64,000 bases of DNA from the NCBI GenBank assembly GCA_900548905.1, contig URMK01000033.1, forward strand, positions 1 through 64,000. The letters run 5' to 3'. The notes under the pieces were generated by a model. That model ran no database searches. It saw only the letters and a list, made by a program, of their open reading frames with translations, and had not been told where the DNA came from. Shown here in pieces: positions 17,400 through 26,917 of the stretch. The stretch's first letter is position 1. The number at the start of each line of letters is the position of its first letter. The DNA comes from an uncultured Lachnospiraceae bacterium (GTDB taxonomy: Bacteria > Bacillota > Clostridia > Lachnospirales > Lachnospiraceae). Both the position numbers and the translations under genes were made by a program.

Positions 17400-18908
17400 A
17401 TGCTTGATTTTGCGGAGATTGATAAATATAAGGAAAATAACCGGATAGAAGCAAAAAGGGCGCAGGGCGGCTTTCCCCAAAGCCTGTGGGAGACTTATTC
17501 CGCATTTGCCAACACCGTAGGCGGCGTGATATTGCTGGGAGTGGAGGAACTGCCGGATAAATCCTTCTGCCCTGTCAGGCTTCCTTCCCCGGAATGGCTC
17601 TTGGAGGAATTCTGGAGAAAAGCCGGGGATAAGCAGGTTGTCAGCGCCAATATCTTAACCCGGGATCAGGTCCGTATTGTGGAGGCGTGGACGGGAGGGA
17701 CCGGCAGTAAGGAGACCGCAGAAGAAAAGGAACGAATCGTAGTAATCGAAGTCCCCCGCGCGGACCGGAGGAAAAAGCCGGTATTCATAGGAAGCGATCC
17801 CTATATGGGTTCTTATCGAAGAAACGGGGAAGGGGATTACCGCTGTACCAGGGAAGAAGTGGAAAGCATGCTCCGGGACGCTTCGATCCTTTCCCAGGAC
17901 GGCCAGGTTTTCCCGGATATGGGAACCGAAGCCCTGGATGAAACAACGATGGATCACTATCTGCAGGCATATTATGACTATCACAGGAAAGTCTCCCGCC
18001 CGGTGCTTCCTGTCTCCAAAGAAGTGTTATTTGAAGAACTGGGAGCTTTGCAGAAAGACCAAAAAGGGGAATACCACGTCACCGCGGCCGGCCTTCTCCT
18101 GTTCGGTAAAAATGCCCGGATAAGGGAGAAATTTCCCCGCTTCTGCCTGAAGTACGAAGAACCGGAAAAAGATTGTTTCCTGCAAAACGGTTCCTCCGAA
18201 GGCAGTACGGAAGAAGGCTGTGCGAATCTTTTTGCCTTTTTCCGCCTGGCTTCCATGCGCATATTGGCAGATACCGGCCTTTTCGGTTTCCAGGATGTAA
18301 AAGAGAAAGCCCATAAAAGGATACAGGAAAACCTGGCAGAAGGAATCCGGGAAGCCCTCGCCAACGCCCTCAGCCATGCGAATTATTACGATCGGAACGG
18401 TATTTTAGTCCGCAAAGAAAAAGAACAGATCCTGATAGCCAATCCCGGGGATATGCGCGTCGATGCACAAGCTGTGTTAAGAGGCGCCGCACCGGATGCA
18501 AGAAATGAAAGAATCAGCAGAATGTTCCACCTCATAGGGATAGGGGAAGGTACCGGAAAAGGTCTGGCGCGAATCCGCCGCATTTGGGCCGGGAAGGGCT
18601 GGAACAGCCCCAGGCTGCTTGAAGAATTCAATCCCGACCGGGTAGTCCTTATCCTGCCCCTCACCGGGAAAGAAGAAGCCAGAAAGGAACTGCACCAAAA
18701 AGGCCGCCGGGAATACCTGGAAGAGCGCACACTTCCCAGACTTCTCGATTACCTCACCGATCATGTCCAGGCGGATCTCCCCCGGCTGGCACAGGCCCTG
18801 GACATATCTGAAGAAGAAGCCCAAAGCTGTATTGAACTCCTTCTTAAAGAAGAAATCATAGTATCCCAGGAGAATAATCCGGATCCTCTATACCGCCTGA
18901 AAGACTAA
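17400..18908 (+). CDS. AlbA_2/Schlafen-type DNA-binding protein with HATPase-like domain
   Basis: This 502-residue cytoplasmic protein starts with an AlbA_2 domain: EAKRAQGGFPQSLWETYSAF followed by ANTVGGVILLGVEE. The middle carries an HATPase_c_4-like domain with EGIREALANALSHANYYDR, an NPGD segment and GEGTGKGLARIRRIW. A C-terminal winged-helix-like tail (about 430-502) ends it. Proteins of this layout are usually treated as transcription regulators or accessory and defence-linked proteins. Codon use resembles its neighbours. The family call is solid; its target here is unknown. Confidence 0.8.
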   Translation: MLDFAEIDKYKENNRIEAKRAQGGFPQSLWETYSAFANTVGGVILLGVEELPDKSFCPVRLPSPEWLLEEFWRKAGDKQVVSANILTRDQVRIVEAWTGGTGSKETAEEKERIVVIEVPRADRRKKPVFIGSDPYMGSYRRNGEGDYRCTREEVESMLRDASILSQDGQVFPDMGTEALDETTMDHYLQAYYDYHRKVSRPVLPVSKEVLFEELGALQKDQKGEYHVTAAGLLLFGKNARIREKFPRFCLKYEEPEKDCFLQNGSSEGSTEEGCANLFAFFRLASMRILADTGLFGFQDVKEKAHKRIQENLAEGIREALANALSHANYYDRNGILVRKEKEQILIANPGDMRVDAQAVLRGAAPDARNERISRMFHLIGIGEGTGKGLARIRRIWAGKGWNSPRLLEEFNPDRVVLILPLTGKEEARKELHQKGRREYLEERTLPRLLDYLTDHVQADLPRLAQALDISEEEAQSCIELLLKEEIIVSQENNPDPLYRLKD

Positions 18909-18968
18909 AAATAAAGTCATTCCCTATACCGGTAACCGGAAAAGGCTTGGGCTGACTTTGCTTATTTT
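18908..18968 (+). terminator. Possible terminator after the AlbA gene
   Basis: AAAATAA and AGTCA on the left pair with TGACT and TTATTTT on the right, around a GC-containing loop and with a four-base bulge. The 3' arm is T-rich. The fold is imperfect and the call is weak. Confidence 0.3.
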
Positions 18969-19146
18969 CCGTTTTTCCAGCTTAGAGAATAATTTCAAGC
19001 GAAAGGAACCAAAGGTTGCCCGGATTATATACTATGTTGAAAGCTGCCATCGGGATAACTTATGTTGGCAATAATATATTATTTACCAGGATATTTGATT
19101 ATAATAACTGTTGAAGGAATTATTTTATTTACAGGAGACTGATGGA

Positions 19147-19422
19147 ATGGAAAATGATATATATAATGCGGCACTTGAAATTTACAAGATTAAACAACGT
19201 GCATATGAAGAATATTTACCGATCGTAGAGGAACTATGCAACAGGGAGATATTAGAAGAAGAATTGTCTCATTGTCTGGATTATTTATTAGATTTCGCAG
19301 ATGATGGGAATATGTTTGAATTATATAAAAAGTTATGTAGAAGATTTGTATACAAATATCCTGGCTGCATTAATTTTTATGTTAATGCCTATAAAGAAAT
19401 GTGGGAAAAAACAGATTTTTAA
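19147..19422 (+). CDS. Small hypothetical protein before the DUF1016 nuclease gene
   Basis: The product is a 91-residue acidic, helical protein starting MENDIYNAALEIYKIKQRAY with a conserved-looking FVYKYPGCINFYVNAYKEMW tail. The ATG at 19147 follows AGGAG at nine bases. A TTG at 19111 would add 12 residues without a good ribosome site. Base composition is markedly AT-rich, like the next gene, so the two probably arrived together. I do not recognise the family. Confidence 0.6.
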   Translation: MENDIYNAALEIYKIKQRAYEEYLPIVEELCNREILEEELSHCLDYLLDFADDGNMFELYKKLCRRFVYKYPGCINFYVNAYKEMWEKTDF

Positions 19423-19433
19423 AAGGGGTTTAC

Positions 19434-20522
19434 ATGAATCAACTTATTAAAATGGATGAAGAGTACAGGAAGTGGATTGAGGACATAGGAAAACGTTATA
19501 AACAGGGGCAAATTAAGGCATCTGTTTCGGTTAATCAGGAAATGCTTATTTTCTATTGGTCTATAGGAAAAGATATTGTGGAAAAGTCAGCTGAAAGTAA
19601 GTGGGGCAGTGGATTTTTTGATAATTTAAGTAAAGACATGAAAATAATTTTGCCAGGGATCCAAGGTTTATCAAGTTCGAACCTTAGGTATATGAAGAAA
19701 TTTTATGAATTGTACTCTAATCCAATTTTTTCACAATCGGTGGAGACGTTGGCAAACAAAGAAAACTTATTAAATCTTCCACAACTTGTGGGAGATTTAC
19801 CGAACAATGATTTATTTTCGATACCATGGGGACATCACAGAGTTATCATGGATAGATGTAAATTAAATAGAAAAAAAGCGATATTTTTTGTGGAAAAAAC
19901 TATTATGAATAATTGGTCAAGGGCAGTTCTCTTAAATTTTCTTGATACTGACTTATACGAGCGTCAGGGAAAGGCAGTTTCAAATTTTGAGTCCGCATTG
20001 CCTGAACCACAGAGTGATCTTGCACAAGAAATAACAAAGGATCCATATAACTTTGATTTTATAGCAATTAGAGAAGATTATAGTGAAAAAGAGTTAAAAG
20101 ATGCCTTAATGGATAATATAACAAAATTTCTTATGGAATTGGGGAAAGGGTTTGCGTTTGTTGGGAGAGAGTATACGATTCCGATCGAAGGAACAGAGGA
20201 AAAGATAGATCTTTTATTCTACCATTTGAATTTGCATTGCTATGTTGTAGTGGAAGTTAAGATAGTACCTTTTACATCAAGAGATATTGGACAAGTTGGG
20301 ACATATGTGAATATTGTGGATGATTTGGTTAAAACAGATTTTGACTCAAAAACAATTGGCCTTATTATATGTAAGAGTAAGAATAATATCCTTGCAAAAT
20401 ATGCAGTAAATAGTTCAAAAGAACCTATAGGAATATCTGAGTATGAATTGTCAAACTTATTGACGGTGGAATATAGATCTTCTATGCCAACGATAAAAGA
20501 TATCGAGAACGAACGCAGATAA
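19434..20522 (+). CDS. DUF1016/YhcG-family PDDEXK nuclease domain protein
   Basis: The 362-residue protein has the DUF1016 N-terminal region (WSIGKDIVEKSAESKWG, then LSSSNLRYMKKFYELY). Its C-terminal PDDEXK nuclease-like core reads EEKIDLLFYHLNLHCYVVVE followed by VKI, giving the D...ExK catalytic pattern near residues 255-275. YhcG proteins are often carried in accessory regions and are suspected of DNA-targeting roles. AAAAGGGG precedes the ATG at 19434. Strong AT bias against the surrounding glycan genes points to lateral acquisition with the 91-residue gene before it. Confidence 0.85.
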   Translation: MNQLIKMDEEYRKWIEDIGKRYKQGQIKASVSVNQEMLIFYWSIGKDIVEKSAESKWGSGFFDNLSKDMKIILPGIQGLSSSNLRYMKKFYELYSNPIFSQSVETLANKENLLNLPQLVGDLPNNDLFSIPWGHHRVIMDRCKLNRKKAIFFVEKTIMNNWSRAVLLNFLDTDLYERQGKAVSNFESALPEPQSDLAQEITKDPYNFDFIAIREDYSEKELKDALMDNITKFLMELGKGFAFVGREYTIPIEGTEEKIDLLFYHLNLHCYVVVEVKIVPFTSRDIGQVGTYVNIVDDLVKTDFDSKTIGLIICKSKNNILAKYAVNSSKEPIGISEYELSNLLTVEYRSSMPTIKDIENERR

Positions 20523-20578
20523 ATATTAAAAATCCAAACTTCACAGGTGCCGATAGGGGAAGCCACGGAAGCCCCACA

Positions 20579-20607
20579 TTGCATTAGCCCTGCCGCTATG
20601 ATATAAT
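20579..20607 (+). promoter_or_regulatory. Promoter of the pseB transcription unit
   Basis: TTGCAT (20579-20584) and a perfect TATAAT (20602-20607) are 17 bases apart, with TGA directly before the -10 (extended -10). It lies about 70 bases before the pseB start. This is one of the best promoter matches in the window. Confidence 0.65.
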
Positions 20608-20673
20608 GTCGCTAGGAAAAAGGAATAGACTATCAGAAAAATTGGGAGACTATACACAAACGGAGGAAAGTTC

Positions 20674-21669
20674 ATGTTAGATAATAAAACCATACTGATA
20701 ACAGGCGGTACCGGCTCGTTTGGCAAAACCTTTACCAAATACGTACTGGCCCATTATAACCCCAGGAAAATTATTATTTATTCCAGAGATGAGTACAAGC
20801 AGTTTGTCATGCAGAATGAGTTCAAAGAATACGAATCCAAAATGAGGTATTTCATCGGGGATGTAAGGGATAAGGAACGTCTCAGAAGAGCTTTTGAGGG
20901 TGTGGATTATGTCATTCATGCGGCTGCGCTGAAGCAGGTGCCCGCCTGTGAATATAATCCCAACGAAGCGATCCGTACCAACATTAACGGTGCCCAGAAT
21001 GTCATCGATGCGGCTCTGGATACCAATGTGAAGAGGGTGGTGGCCCTTTCCACGGATAAAGCGGTAAATCCGGTGAACCTTTACGGAGGAACCAAGCTGG
21101 TAAGTGATAAGCTGTTTGTGGCAGCCAACGCCTATGCGGGGAACAAGGACATCAATTTCTCTATTGTGCGTTATGGAAATGTGGCGGGAAGCCGCGGATC
21201 CATCATTCCGGTGTTTGCCAATATCATTAAAAACGGCGGCACTGAGCTTCCTATCACCGATTTCCGTATGACACGGTTCTGGATCAGCCTTACGGAGGGT
21301 GTGGAACTGGTGATCAAAGCGCTGACGGAAGCAAAGGGCGGGGAAACCTTTATCAGCAGAATCCCTTCCTTTAAGGTGACGGACTTGGCCGAGGCTATGC
21401 TGCCCGGCTGCAAAATGAAGGAAATCGGCATCCGGCCGGGTGAAAAGCTTCATGAAATCATGGTTACCACGGAGGATTCTTTTAATACCTATGAATATGA
21501 CAAGCATTTTATAGTCTATCCCCAGGTGGTATTCAATGACAGACAGGTACCGGATATGAGCGGGACCAAGGTGCCGGAAGGCTTTTCCTACAGCTCCGGG
21601 AACAATACCGAATGGCTTACCGTAGAGGATATCAGAGAGCTTCTTAAAACGGTGGATCTGGAAAAATAA
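20674..21669 (+). CDS. pseB: UDP-N-acetylglucosamine 4,6-dehydratase (inverting)
   Basis: PseB catalyses the first step of pseudaminic acid synthesis, dehydrating and C5-epimerising UDP-GlcNAc to a UDP-4-keto-L-arabino-hexose. The 331-residue soluble SDR has TGGTGSFGKTF near residue 10, STDKAVNPVNLYGGTKLVSD near 125-145 and GNVAGSRGSIIPVF. This is the short, membrane-free FlaA1/PseB type, unlike the long PglF-like protein at 53689. GGAGG precedes the ATG and a strong promoter lies upstream. pseC follows after 109 bases. Confidence 0.93.
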   Translation: MLDNKTILITGGTGSFGKTFTKYVLAHYNPRKIIIYSRDEYKQFVMQNEFKEYESKMRYFIGDVRDKERLRRAFEGVDYVIHAAALKQVPACEYNPNEAIRTNINGAQNVIDAALDTNVKRVVALSTDKAVNPVNLYGGTKLVSDKLFVAANAYAGNKDINFSIVRYGNVAGSRGSIIPVFANIIKNGGTELPITDFRMTRFWISLTEGVELVIKALTEAKGGETFISRIPSFKVTDLAEAMLPGCKMKEIGIRPGEKLHEIMVTTEDSFNTYEYDKHFIVYPQVVFNDRQVPDMSGTKVPEGFSYSSGNNTEWLTVEDIRELLKTVDLEK

Positions 21670-21778
21670 AGAAAACAGGCAGAGGGGGCCCGCAGGGTTT
21701 CTTACTCTTACGGGCGACCGGAGGAGAGGGGGCTTCGGAAGGGCACCCTCCTTTTGCGTTTGGGAAAGGACAGGCATT

Positions 21779-22993
21779 ATGAAAGAAGATATGTGTAACA
21801 TTCCTGCAACAGAGGGCGGTGTGCCGGTAAGGGATACCAAGATTTTTTATGGTCACCAGTATTTGGATGAAGCGGATTATCAGGCGGTTCTGGATGTCCT
21901 GAAAAGCGATTATCTTACCTGCGGCCCGAAAATAGAGGAACTGGAGGACAGGCTGTGCCGTCTGACAGGGGCCGGACATGCCGTTTCGGTGAGCAATGGG
22001 ACGGCGGCCTTACATATTGCCTGCCTGGCGGCGGGTGTAGGGCCCGGAGATGAAGTCATAACCACTCCCATTACCTTTGCCGCTTCCGCAAACTGCGCGT
22101 TGTACTGCGGGGCGAAGCCGGTATTTGCGGATATCAATGATAAAACCTATGAAATCGATCCGGACAGTGTGGAAAGCTGCATTACCGAAAAAACAAAGGC
22201 GGTGGTGGCTGTGGACTATACCGGGCAGTCTGCCGATCTGAGGGCGCTTCGGAAAATCTGTGATGCCCGCGGCCTTATCCTGATTACGGACGGCGCGCAT
22301 TCCATCGGTACTTTTTATGAAGGGAAACCTACCGGATCCATTGCGGATATGACCACCTTCAGCTTCCATCCGGTAAAAACCGTAACAGCGGGGGAAGGCG
22401 GTGCGGTGATGACCGACAGCGACGAGATGTACAAGCGTCTGATGCTGTTTGGCAGACATGGGATCACCAGAAACCCGGACTGGATGGAACATACCCCCGA
22501 TGGCCCCTGGTATTATGAGCAGGTAGAACTGGGATATAACTATCGCATGACAGATATGCAGGCAGCTCTTCTCATCAGCCAGCTTGACAAGCTGGAAATG
22601 TTCAAAGCCCGCCGGAAGGAAATTGTAAAACGCTATAACGAAGCTTTTTCCCGGATTCCCCAGGTGATGGTGCAGGAGGAAATCCCGGAGTCGGATACCA
22701 CCAGGCATCTGTATATCCTGCGTATCAGGCCCGAAACGCTGCGCATCGGAAGAAAAGAATTTTTTGAGGCGCTGGAAGCAGAAAACATCTGCTGTAATGT
22801 CCACTATATTCCGACCTATTATTTCCCGTATTATCAGAAGCTCGGATATAAAAAAGGATTATGCCCCAAAGCGGAGAAGCTGTATGAAGAAATTATCAGC
22901 CTTCCGCTGTATTACGGCATGAGTGACAAGGATGTGGGGGATGTGATTGCGGCTGTGGAGAAAATTGCCGCCTATTATGCAGAAAAAATATGA
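21779..22993 (+). CDS. pseC: UDP-4-amino-4,6-dideoxy-N-acetyl-L-altrosamine transaminase
   Basis: PseC is the PLP-dependent aminotransferase that acts on the PseB product. The 404-residue DegT/DnrJ family protein opens with FYGHQYLDEADYQAVLDVL and DYLTCGP, a start usual for PseC. It carries the PLP lysine in FSFHPVKTVTAGEGGAV and the GYNYRMTDMQAAL signature. AAAGGAC precedes the ATG. In the gap after pseB a GC-rich hairpin followed by TTTT (about 21722-21755) may attenuate read-through. Confidence 0.93.
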   Translation: MKEDMCNIPATEGGVPVRDTKIFYGHQYLDEADYQAVLDVLKSDYLTCGPKIEELEDRLCRLTGAGHAVSVSNGTAALHIACLAAGVGPGDEVITTPITFAASANCALYCGAKPVFADINDKTYEIDPDSVESCITEKTKAVVAVDYTGQSADLRALRKICDARGLILITDGAHSIGTFYEGKPTGSIADMTTFSFHPVKTVTAGEGGAVMTDSDEMYKRLMLFGRHGITRNPDWMEHTPDGPWYYEQVELGYNYRMTDMQAALLISQLDKLEMFKARRKEIVKRYNEAFSRIPQVMVQEEIPESDTTRHLYILRIRPETLRIGRKEFFEALEAENICCNVHYIPTYYFPYYQKLGYKKGLCPKAEKLYEEIISLPLYYGMSDKDVGDVIAAVEKIAAYYAEKI

Positions 22994-23031
22994 GGAAAGA
23001 CAGAACCTGAAGAATGGCTGAAGGAGAGAGT

Positions 23032-24495
23032 ATGCAGACAGAAGAAAGGAAGAGCGGGGGAACGGGGGTTAGTTTTGAGGAAATAATCCCTGAAAGCAGA
23101 GGACGGATCTGGAATTTCCTTATCTGGGGCAGCGTTGTTTTTTTTACACTGCTTTACCTGTCATTGATTTTTAATAATAATGTATGGACGGATGAAATAT
23201 TCAGTATGAACCTGTTCCGTGAAAACTTCGGGCAGATCGTCAGGGATACGGCAGCGGATGTTCATCCTCCCCTGTACTATTTCCTGGGACGTTTTTTCCG
23301 GCTGCTGTTTGGGGAAAGCCTTCAGGTCCAGAAGGTCCTGACCATAATCCCCATGAGCCTGACCCTGGTTCTTGGAGCTACCAAAGTCCGCCGATTCTTT
23401 GGAAACAGCGTGTCTTTTTTGTTTCTTGTATTTTTAGGCTGTATTCCCTGTTCTATGGAATATGCGGTACAGGTACGCATGTACTCCTGGGCGCTGCTGT
23501 GTGTGACTGCCTGTGGGCTTGCTGCCTGGGAAGTTTACAGGGAGGGCAGATGGCTTTCCTGGATTATGCTCAGTGTATCGGCGGTGGCGGCGGCATATCT
23601 GCATTATTTTTCCTTTGTGTCCGTTATTATTATTAACGGGATCTTGCTTCTCGTCCTGCTTTTGACCCGGGATAACCGGAAAAAACTGGGGAAATGGTTA
23701 CTGTTTTCCTTGGCTATGGCGGCGGCATATCTGCCATGGCTGCCTTACTTTTATGCCCAGGTGACCAGAGTGGAAGCGGGTTACTGGATACCGCCTATTA
23801 CGGCGGAAACTGTCTGGAGTTATTTTGAATGGGCCTTCGGCCTGGAACCCATCCCCCAGACAGCTTTTGTATACCTGGGAATTTCCCTGCTGGCAGGCAT
23901 TTTCTGTCTGCTTCTTTTGAAAAAAAAGGAGAGGGGAATGCGGGAAAAAGGAGGGTTTGCCCTTTTGTGCATGGCAGTCCCCGCACTTACGGCGGCGGGA
24001 GGAATTGTCCTTTCGTTGATAAAACAGCCCATTTACCGGGATCAATATGTGTTTCCGGCAATGGGGCTGTTCTGCCTGTTTCTGGCAATAGGATTTGGAA
24101 GACTTCGGAAAGAGGCTGCAGTGCTCCTTCTTGCGTTCGTGCTGTTTACAGGAGCCGTTTCCTACCGGGATGAATACCGGGCGGAGTATAAGGCCACACT
24201 GACGGATCAGACAGAGGACTTCTTTCGGGAAAACCTGGGAGAGGACGATTTCGTGGTATATAATTATCAGGCGTATTACTTTAATTATAAGTATTATTTT
24301 CCGGAGGACAGGCTTTTTTATGTCCGGGATGTGGATTTGTCACAGGATTTTGATGAAATCTGGTTTTTGGATACGGATTTTGAATGGGATTTTGTCCCGG
24401 ATCAAATCATCCCCTACAATCTGCAGATAGAATATGTGGGACATTATGGTATTGAATACAATGAGTTCGATCTCTACCGGGTGACCAAACAGTGA
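23032..24495 (+). CDS. GT39-like GT-C membrane glycosyltransferase
   Basis: The 487-residue protein has about ten membrane helices. The first loop carries WTDEIFSMN and, further on, DVHPPLYYFLGRFFRLLFG. This is the acidic and HPPLYY pattern of ArnT/PMT-like GT-C enzymes, which transfer sugars from polyprenyl-phosphate donors outside the membrane. The ATG at 23032 follows AAGGAGAGAG; the ATG at 23014 has no good ribosome site. It sits between pseC and a GT2, so it may decorate the pseudaminic-acid glycan. Confidence 0.78.
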   Translation: MQTEERKSGGTGVSFEEIIPESRGRIWNFLIWGSVVFFTLLYLSLIFNNNVWTDEIFSMNLFRENFGQIVRDTAADVHPPLYYFLGRFFRLLFGESLQVQKVLTIIPMSLTLVLGATKVRRFFGNSVSFLFLVFLGCIPCSMEYAVQVRMYSWALLCVTACGLAAWEVYREGRWLSWIMLSVSAVAAAYLHYFSFVSVIIINGILLLVLLLTRDNRKKLGKWLLFSLAMAAAYLPWLPYFYAQVTRVEAGYWIPPITAETVWSYFEWAFGLEPIPQTAFVYLGISLLAGIFCLLLLKKKERGMREKGGFALLCMAVPALTAAGGIVLSLIKQPIYRDQYVFPAMGLFCLFLAIGFGRLRKEAAVLLLAFVLFTGAVSYRDEYRAEYKATLTDQTEDFFRENLGEDDFVVYNYQAYYFNYKYYFPEDRLFYVRDVDLSQDFDEIWFLDTDFEWDFVPDQIIPYNLQIEYVGHYGIEYNEFDLYRVTKQ

Positions 24496-24513
24496 CAAAG
24501 AGGGGAGAATGGT

Positions 24514-25542
24514 ATGAAGCTGAGCGTTATTGTTCCTGTTTATAATACGGCAGGTGAGGGCAAGCTGGAGTATTGCCTGGATTCTCTGGTGAACCAGACC
24601 TATAAGGATATGGAAATAATCGCTGTGGACGACTGCTCCACGGATCATTCCCTGGAAATCCTCCGGCGTTATGAAAGGCAATACCCGGAACGGTTCCGGG
24701 CGGTACATTCCCCGGAAAACCGGAAGCAGGGCGGTGCAAAGAATCTGGGACTGTCCCTGGCAAAGGGAGAGTGGATCGGTTTTATTGACAGCGACGACTG
24801 GATAACACCGGATATGTATGAGGTCATGCTGGCCCGGGCGGAAGAAACCGGAGCGGATATGGTGGGCTGCGATTATTGCCTGACCCATGAGCACAGCATG
24901 AAGGAGGGGCAGGTGGTCCCCAATAACAAGCCGTCACAAACGGGGGTGCTGGATCATGAGAAATATGCCTCCCTTATTCTGGACAGCGGAAGCCTGGTGG
25001 TAAAAATCTACCGGCGTGAGATTATCCTCGGCTGTGACAGCCGTTTCCCGGAAGGCATTTTTTATGAGGACAATGCCCTTGGGAATACCTGGATGCTGCG
25101 GGCCACGAACTTTGCTTATATCCCCAGGGCCATGTATTATTATTACCAGCATGAAGAATCCACCGTGCATACCATTACCCGGAAACGGTGTGAGGACAGA
25201 ATGGAAGCCGGCCGGATCATGGTGGCGGAGGCAAAAAAATACGGATTCCTGGAGGCGTATTATAAGGAACTGGAATGCAGCTTCACAGTCCTGTTTTATG
25301 TGAATACCCTCTTTACTTATATGTTCGGCGTGAAAAAAAAGGAGCTGTCCTTTGTGAAGGCTTTGGGAAAAGAGATGCGTGATACGTTCCCCGGATTTCA
25401 GGATAATCCCTACTATCAACAGCGTTTCAATGAAGAGGAGAAAAAGCTGGTGCGTCTGCAGCAGAAGTCTTCCCTGGGATTCATGCTTTATTTTTCCCTG
25501 TTGTGGGCATACCGGAATTTCAGGAAAGGGAAAAAGAAATGA
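24514..25542 (+). CDS. Family 2 glycosyltransferase
   Basis: The 342-residue protein opens with LSVIVPVYNTAGEGKLEYCL and carries DDCSTDHS near residue 40 and the metal motif IDSDDWI near 90, a standard GT2. A hydrophobic-basic C-terminal tail may be membrane-associated. AGAGGGGAG precedes the ATG. The stop overlaps the start of the ATP-grasp gene (ATGA), which suggests the two are coupled. Confidence 0.85.
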   Translation: MKLSVIVPVYNTAGEGKLEYCLDSLVNQTYKDMEIIAVDDCSTDHSLEILRRYERQYPERFRAVHSPENRKQGGAKNLGLSLAKGEWIGFIDSDDWITPDMYEVMLARAEETGADMVGCDYCLTHEHSMKEGQVVPNNKPSQTGVLDHEKYASLILDSGSLVVKIYRREIILGCDSRFPEGIFYEDNALGNTWMLRATNFAYIPRAMYYYYQHEESTVHTITRKRCEDRMEAGRIMVAEAKKYGFLEAYYKELECSFTVLFYVNTLFTYMFGVKKKELSFVKALGKEMRDTFPGFQDNPYYQQRFNEEEKKLVRLQQKSSLGFMLYFSLLWAYRNFRKGKKK

Positions 25543-26882
25543 GAGCAGCATTGATAGGGGCGGGAGAAGAATCCCTTCATACGATACAAAAAGCACAGGA
25601 GCTGGGAGTCCGGGTGACGGCGCTGGATGGAAATCCCCGGGCGGCGGGGCTGGAGGCGGCCGATGAGGGCCTGACAGTGGATATAGCGGATGAAAAAGCT
25701 GTGCTGGAGGCGCTGCGGTCCAGAAAACCGGATTTTCTGATAACAGGGCCGATTGGCAGGTATCTGACAACTGCAGGGGCTGTGAATGATGCGCTGGGGC
25801 TTCCCGGAATCAGCAGGCAGGCCGCGGTGCTTTGTACGGACAAATATCTGTTTCATAGAAAGCTGCAGGAAAAGGGACTCAGGAACTGCCATTGCTATCT
25901 GCTTGCGGCAGGGGAACCAATTTCCAAAGATGCTTACGCAGATCTTGGTTTTCCCGCTATTTTAAAGCCCAGGTATGGTTCCGGCAGCAGGGGGATTTTT
26001 TTTCTGGAGGAGAGAGCGCAGCTGGAAGAGGCTTTGCCCGGGCTGTGTGCGGCAGGTGTGCCGGCGGGGTCCGGTAGAAAGCCGCAGGAGCTGATTCCGG
26101 AAGAGGATTATGTGCAGGAGCTGATCCCGGAAGAGGATTATGTGCTGGAGGAAGCTGTGGGCGGTGTGGAATACGGTGTGGATGCCGCAATGGACGGAGA
26201 GCGGTTTTGTATGATCCTGCTGCGCCGAAAGCTGCTGACGGCGCCGCCTGCCCGCCAGGCGGTGGGGTATCTCTCCATTGCTCCCGGGGGTAGCGGCGCG
26301 GATGCACTGCTTTGTGAGAGGGCGGAGGTTTACCTGTCTGAGGTGACCGCCCTGCTGGGACTGAAAAACTGTCTCCTGCATGCGGATTTGATGATAGGGG
26401 AAGACCATATTTTTGCCATAGAACTGTCGGCACGGCCCTCCGGCCATAATCTGCATAATCTCTTCACGCCTATGGCAACGGGGGTGGATATGGCCGGGCA
26501 GTATATCCGCAGCCGCTGCGGCATGGCTTGTTCTTATGTGCCGGAAAAGACGGAAAAGCTGATGATCCATTATTTTGATTTGGAAGAATGTCTCGTAAAG
26601 ACCGTCCCGGAACCGGGCGGACTGAAGCTGCCGGAGGGGATTGTGCTGAGGGCCTGGCACTGTACCATCAATCCGGGGGATTCGATGGAAAAGGTATCCA
26701 CCGGGCATTCGCTTATGGGACGGGGGTATTTTATCCTGCAGGCGGAAGAAGGGCTTCAACAAAGTGCGGATGAAACCGAAGGTATGCTGAAGCATGCCGC
26801 CGATGGGGTACTTGGGCAGTTTGACGTGGAACGGTTATATTTTAAGAAAAAGCCGGAGATTTTTGTGGAAAATTGCCTTTGA
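25539..26882 (+). CDS. ATP-grasp ligase in the pseudaminic acid region
   Basis: The 447-residue protein has a nucleotide-fold N-terminus (RAALIGAGEESLHTIQKAQE), a central ATP-grasp domain (FPAILKPRYGSGSRGIFFLE near residues 140-160) and HADLMIGEDHIFAIELSARP near 285-305, the metal-binding strand. Such enzymes activate a carboxylate and join it to an amine or thiol. An exact 30-bp duplication (26084-26143) repeats the ten residues QELIPEEDYV just before the central strand. A substrate linked to Pse or its precursor is inferred from position only. Confidence 0.75.
   Translation: MRAALIGAGEESLHTIQKAQELGVRVTALDGNPRAAGLEAADEGLTVDIADEKAVLEALRSRKPDFLITGPIGRYLTTAGAVNDALGLPGISRQAAVLCTDKYLFHRKLQEKGLRNCHCYLLAAGEPISKDAYADLGFPAILKPRYGSGSRGIFFLEERAQLEEALPGLCAAGVPAGSGRKPQELIPEEDYVQELIPEEDYVLEEAVGGVEYGVDAAMDGERFCMILLRRKLLTAPPARQAVGYLSIAPGGSGADALLCERAEVYLSEVTALLGLKNCLLHADLMIGEDHIFAIELSARPSGHNLHNLFTPMATGVDMAGQYIRSRCGMACSYVPEKTEKLMIHYFDLEECLVKTVPEPGGLKLPEGIVLRAWHCTINPGDSMEKVSTGHSLMGRGYFILQAEEGLQQSADETEGMLKHAADGVLGQFDVERLYFKKKPEIFVENCL
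26084..26143 (+). repeat. 30-bp tandem duplication inside the ATP-grasp gene
   Basis: Two adjoining 30-base units, 26084-26113 and 26114-26143, differ at one base (ATT against ATC). They keep the frame and encode QELIPEEDYV twice. The near-identity suggests a recent duplication by slippage. Confidence 0.9.
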
Positions 26883-26907
26883 ACAGAAGGATAAAATCCG
26901 GTATAAT
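26879..26907 (+). promoter_or_regulatory. Promoter at the end of the ATP-grasp gene
   Basis: TTGAAC (26879-26884) and TATAAT (26902-26907) are 17 bases apart and overlap the ATP-grasp stop codon. Transcription would start near 26914, just before the first terminator-like hairpin. Confidence 0.5.
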
Positions 26908-26917
26908 AAGAATACAG

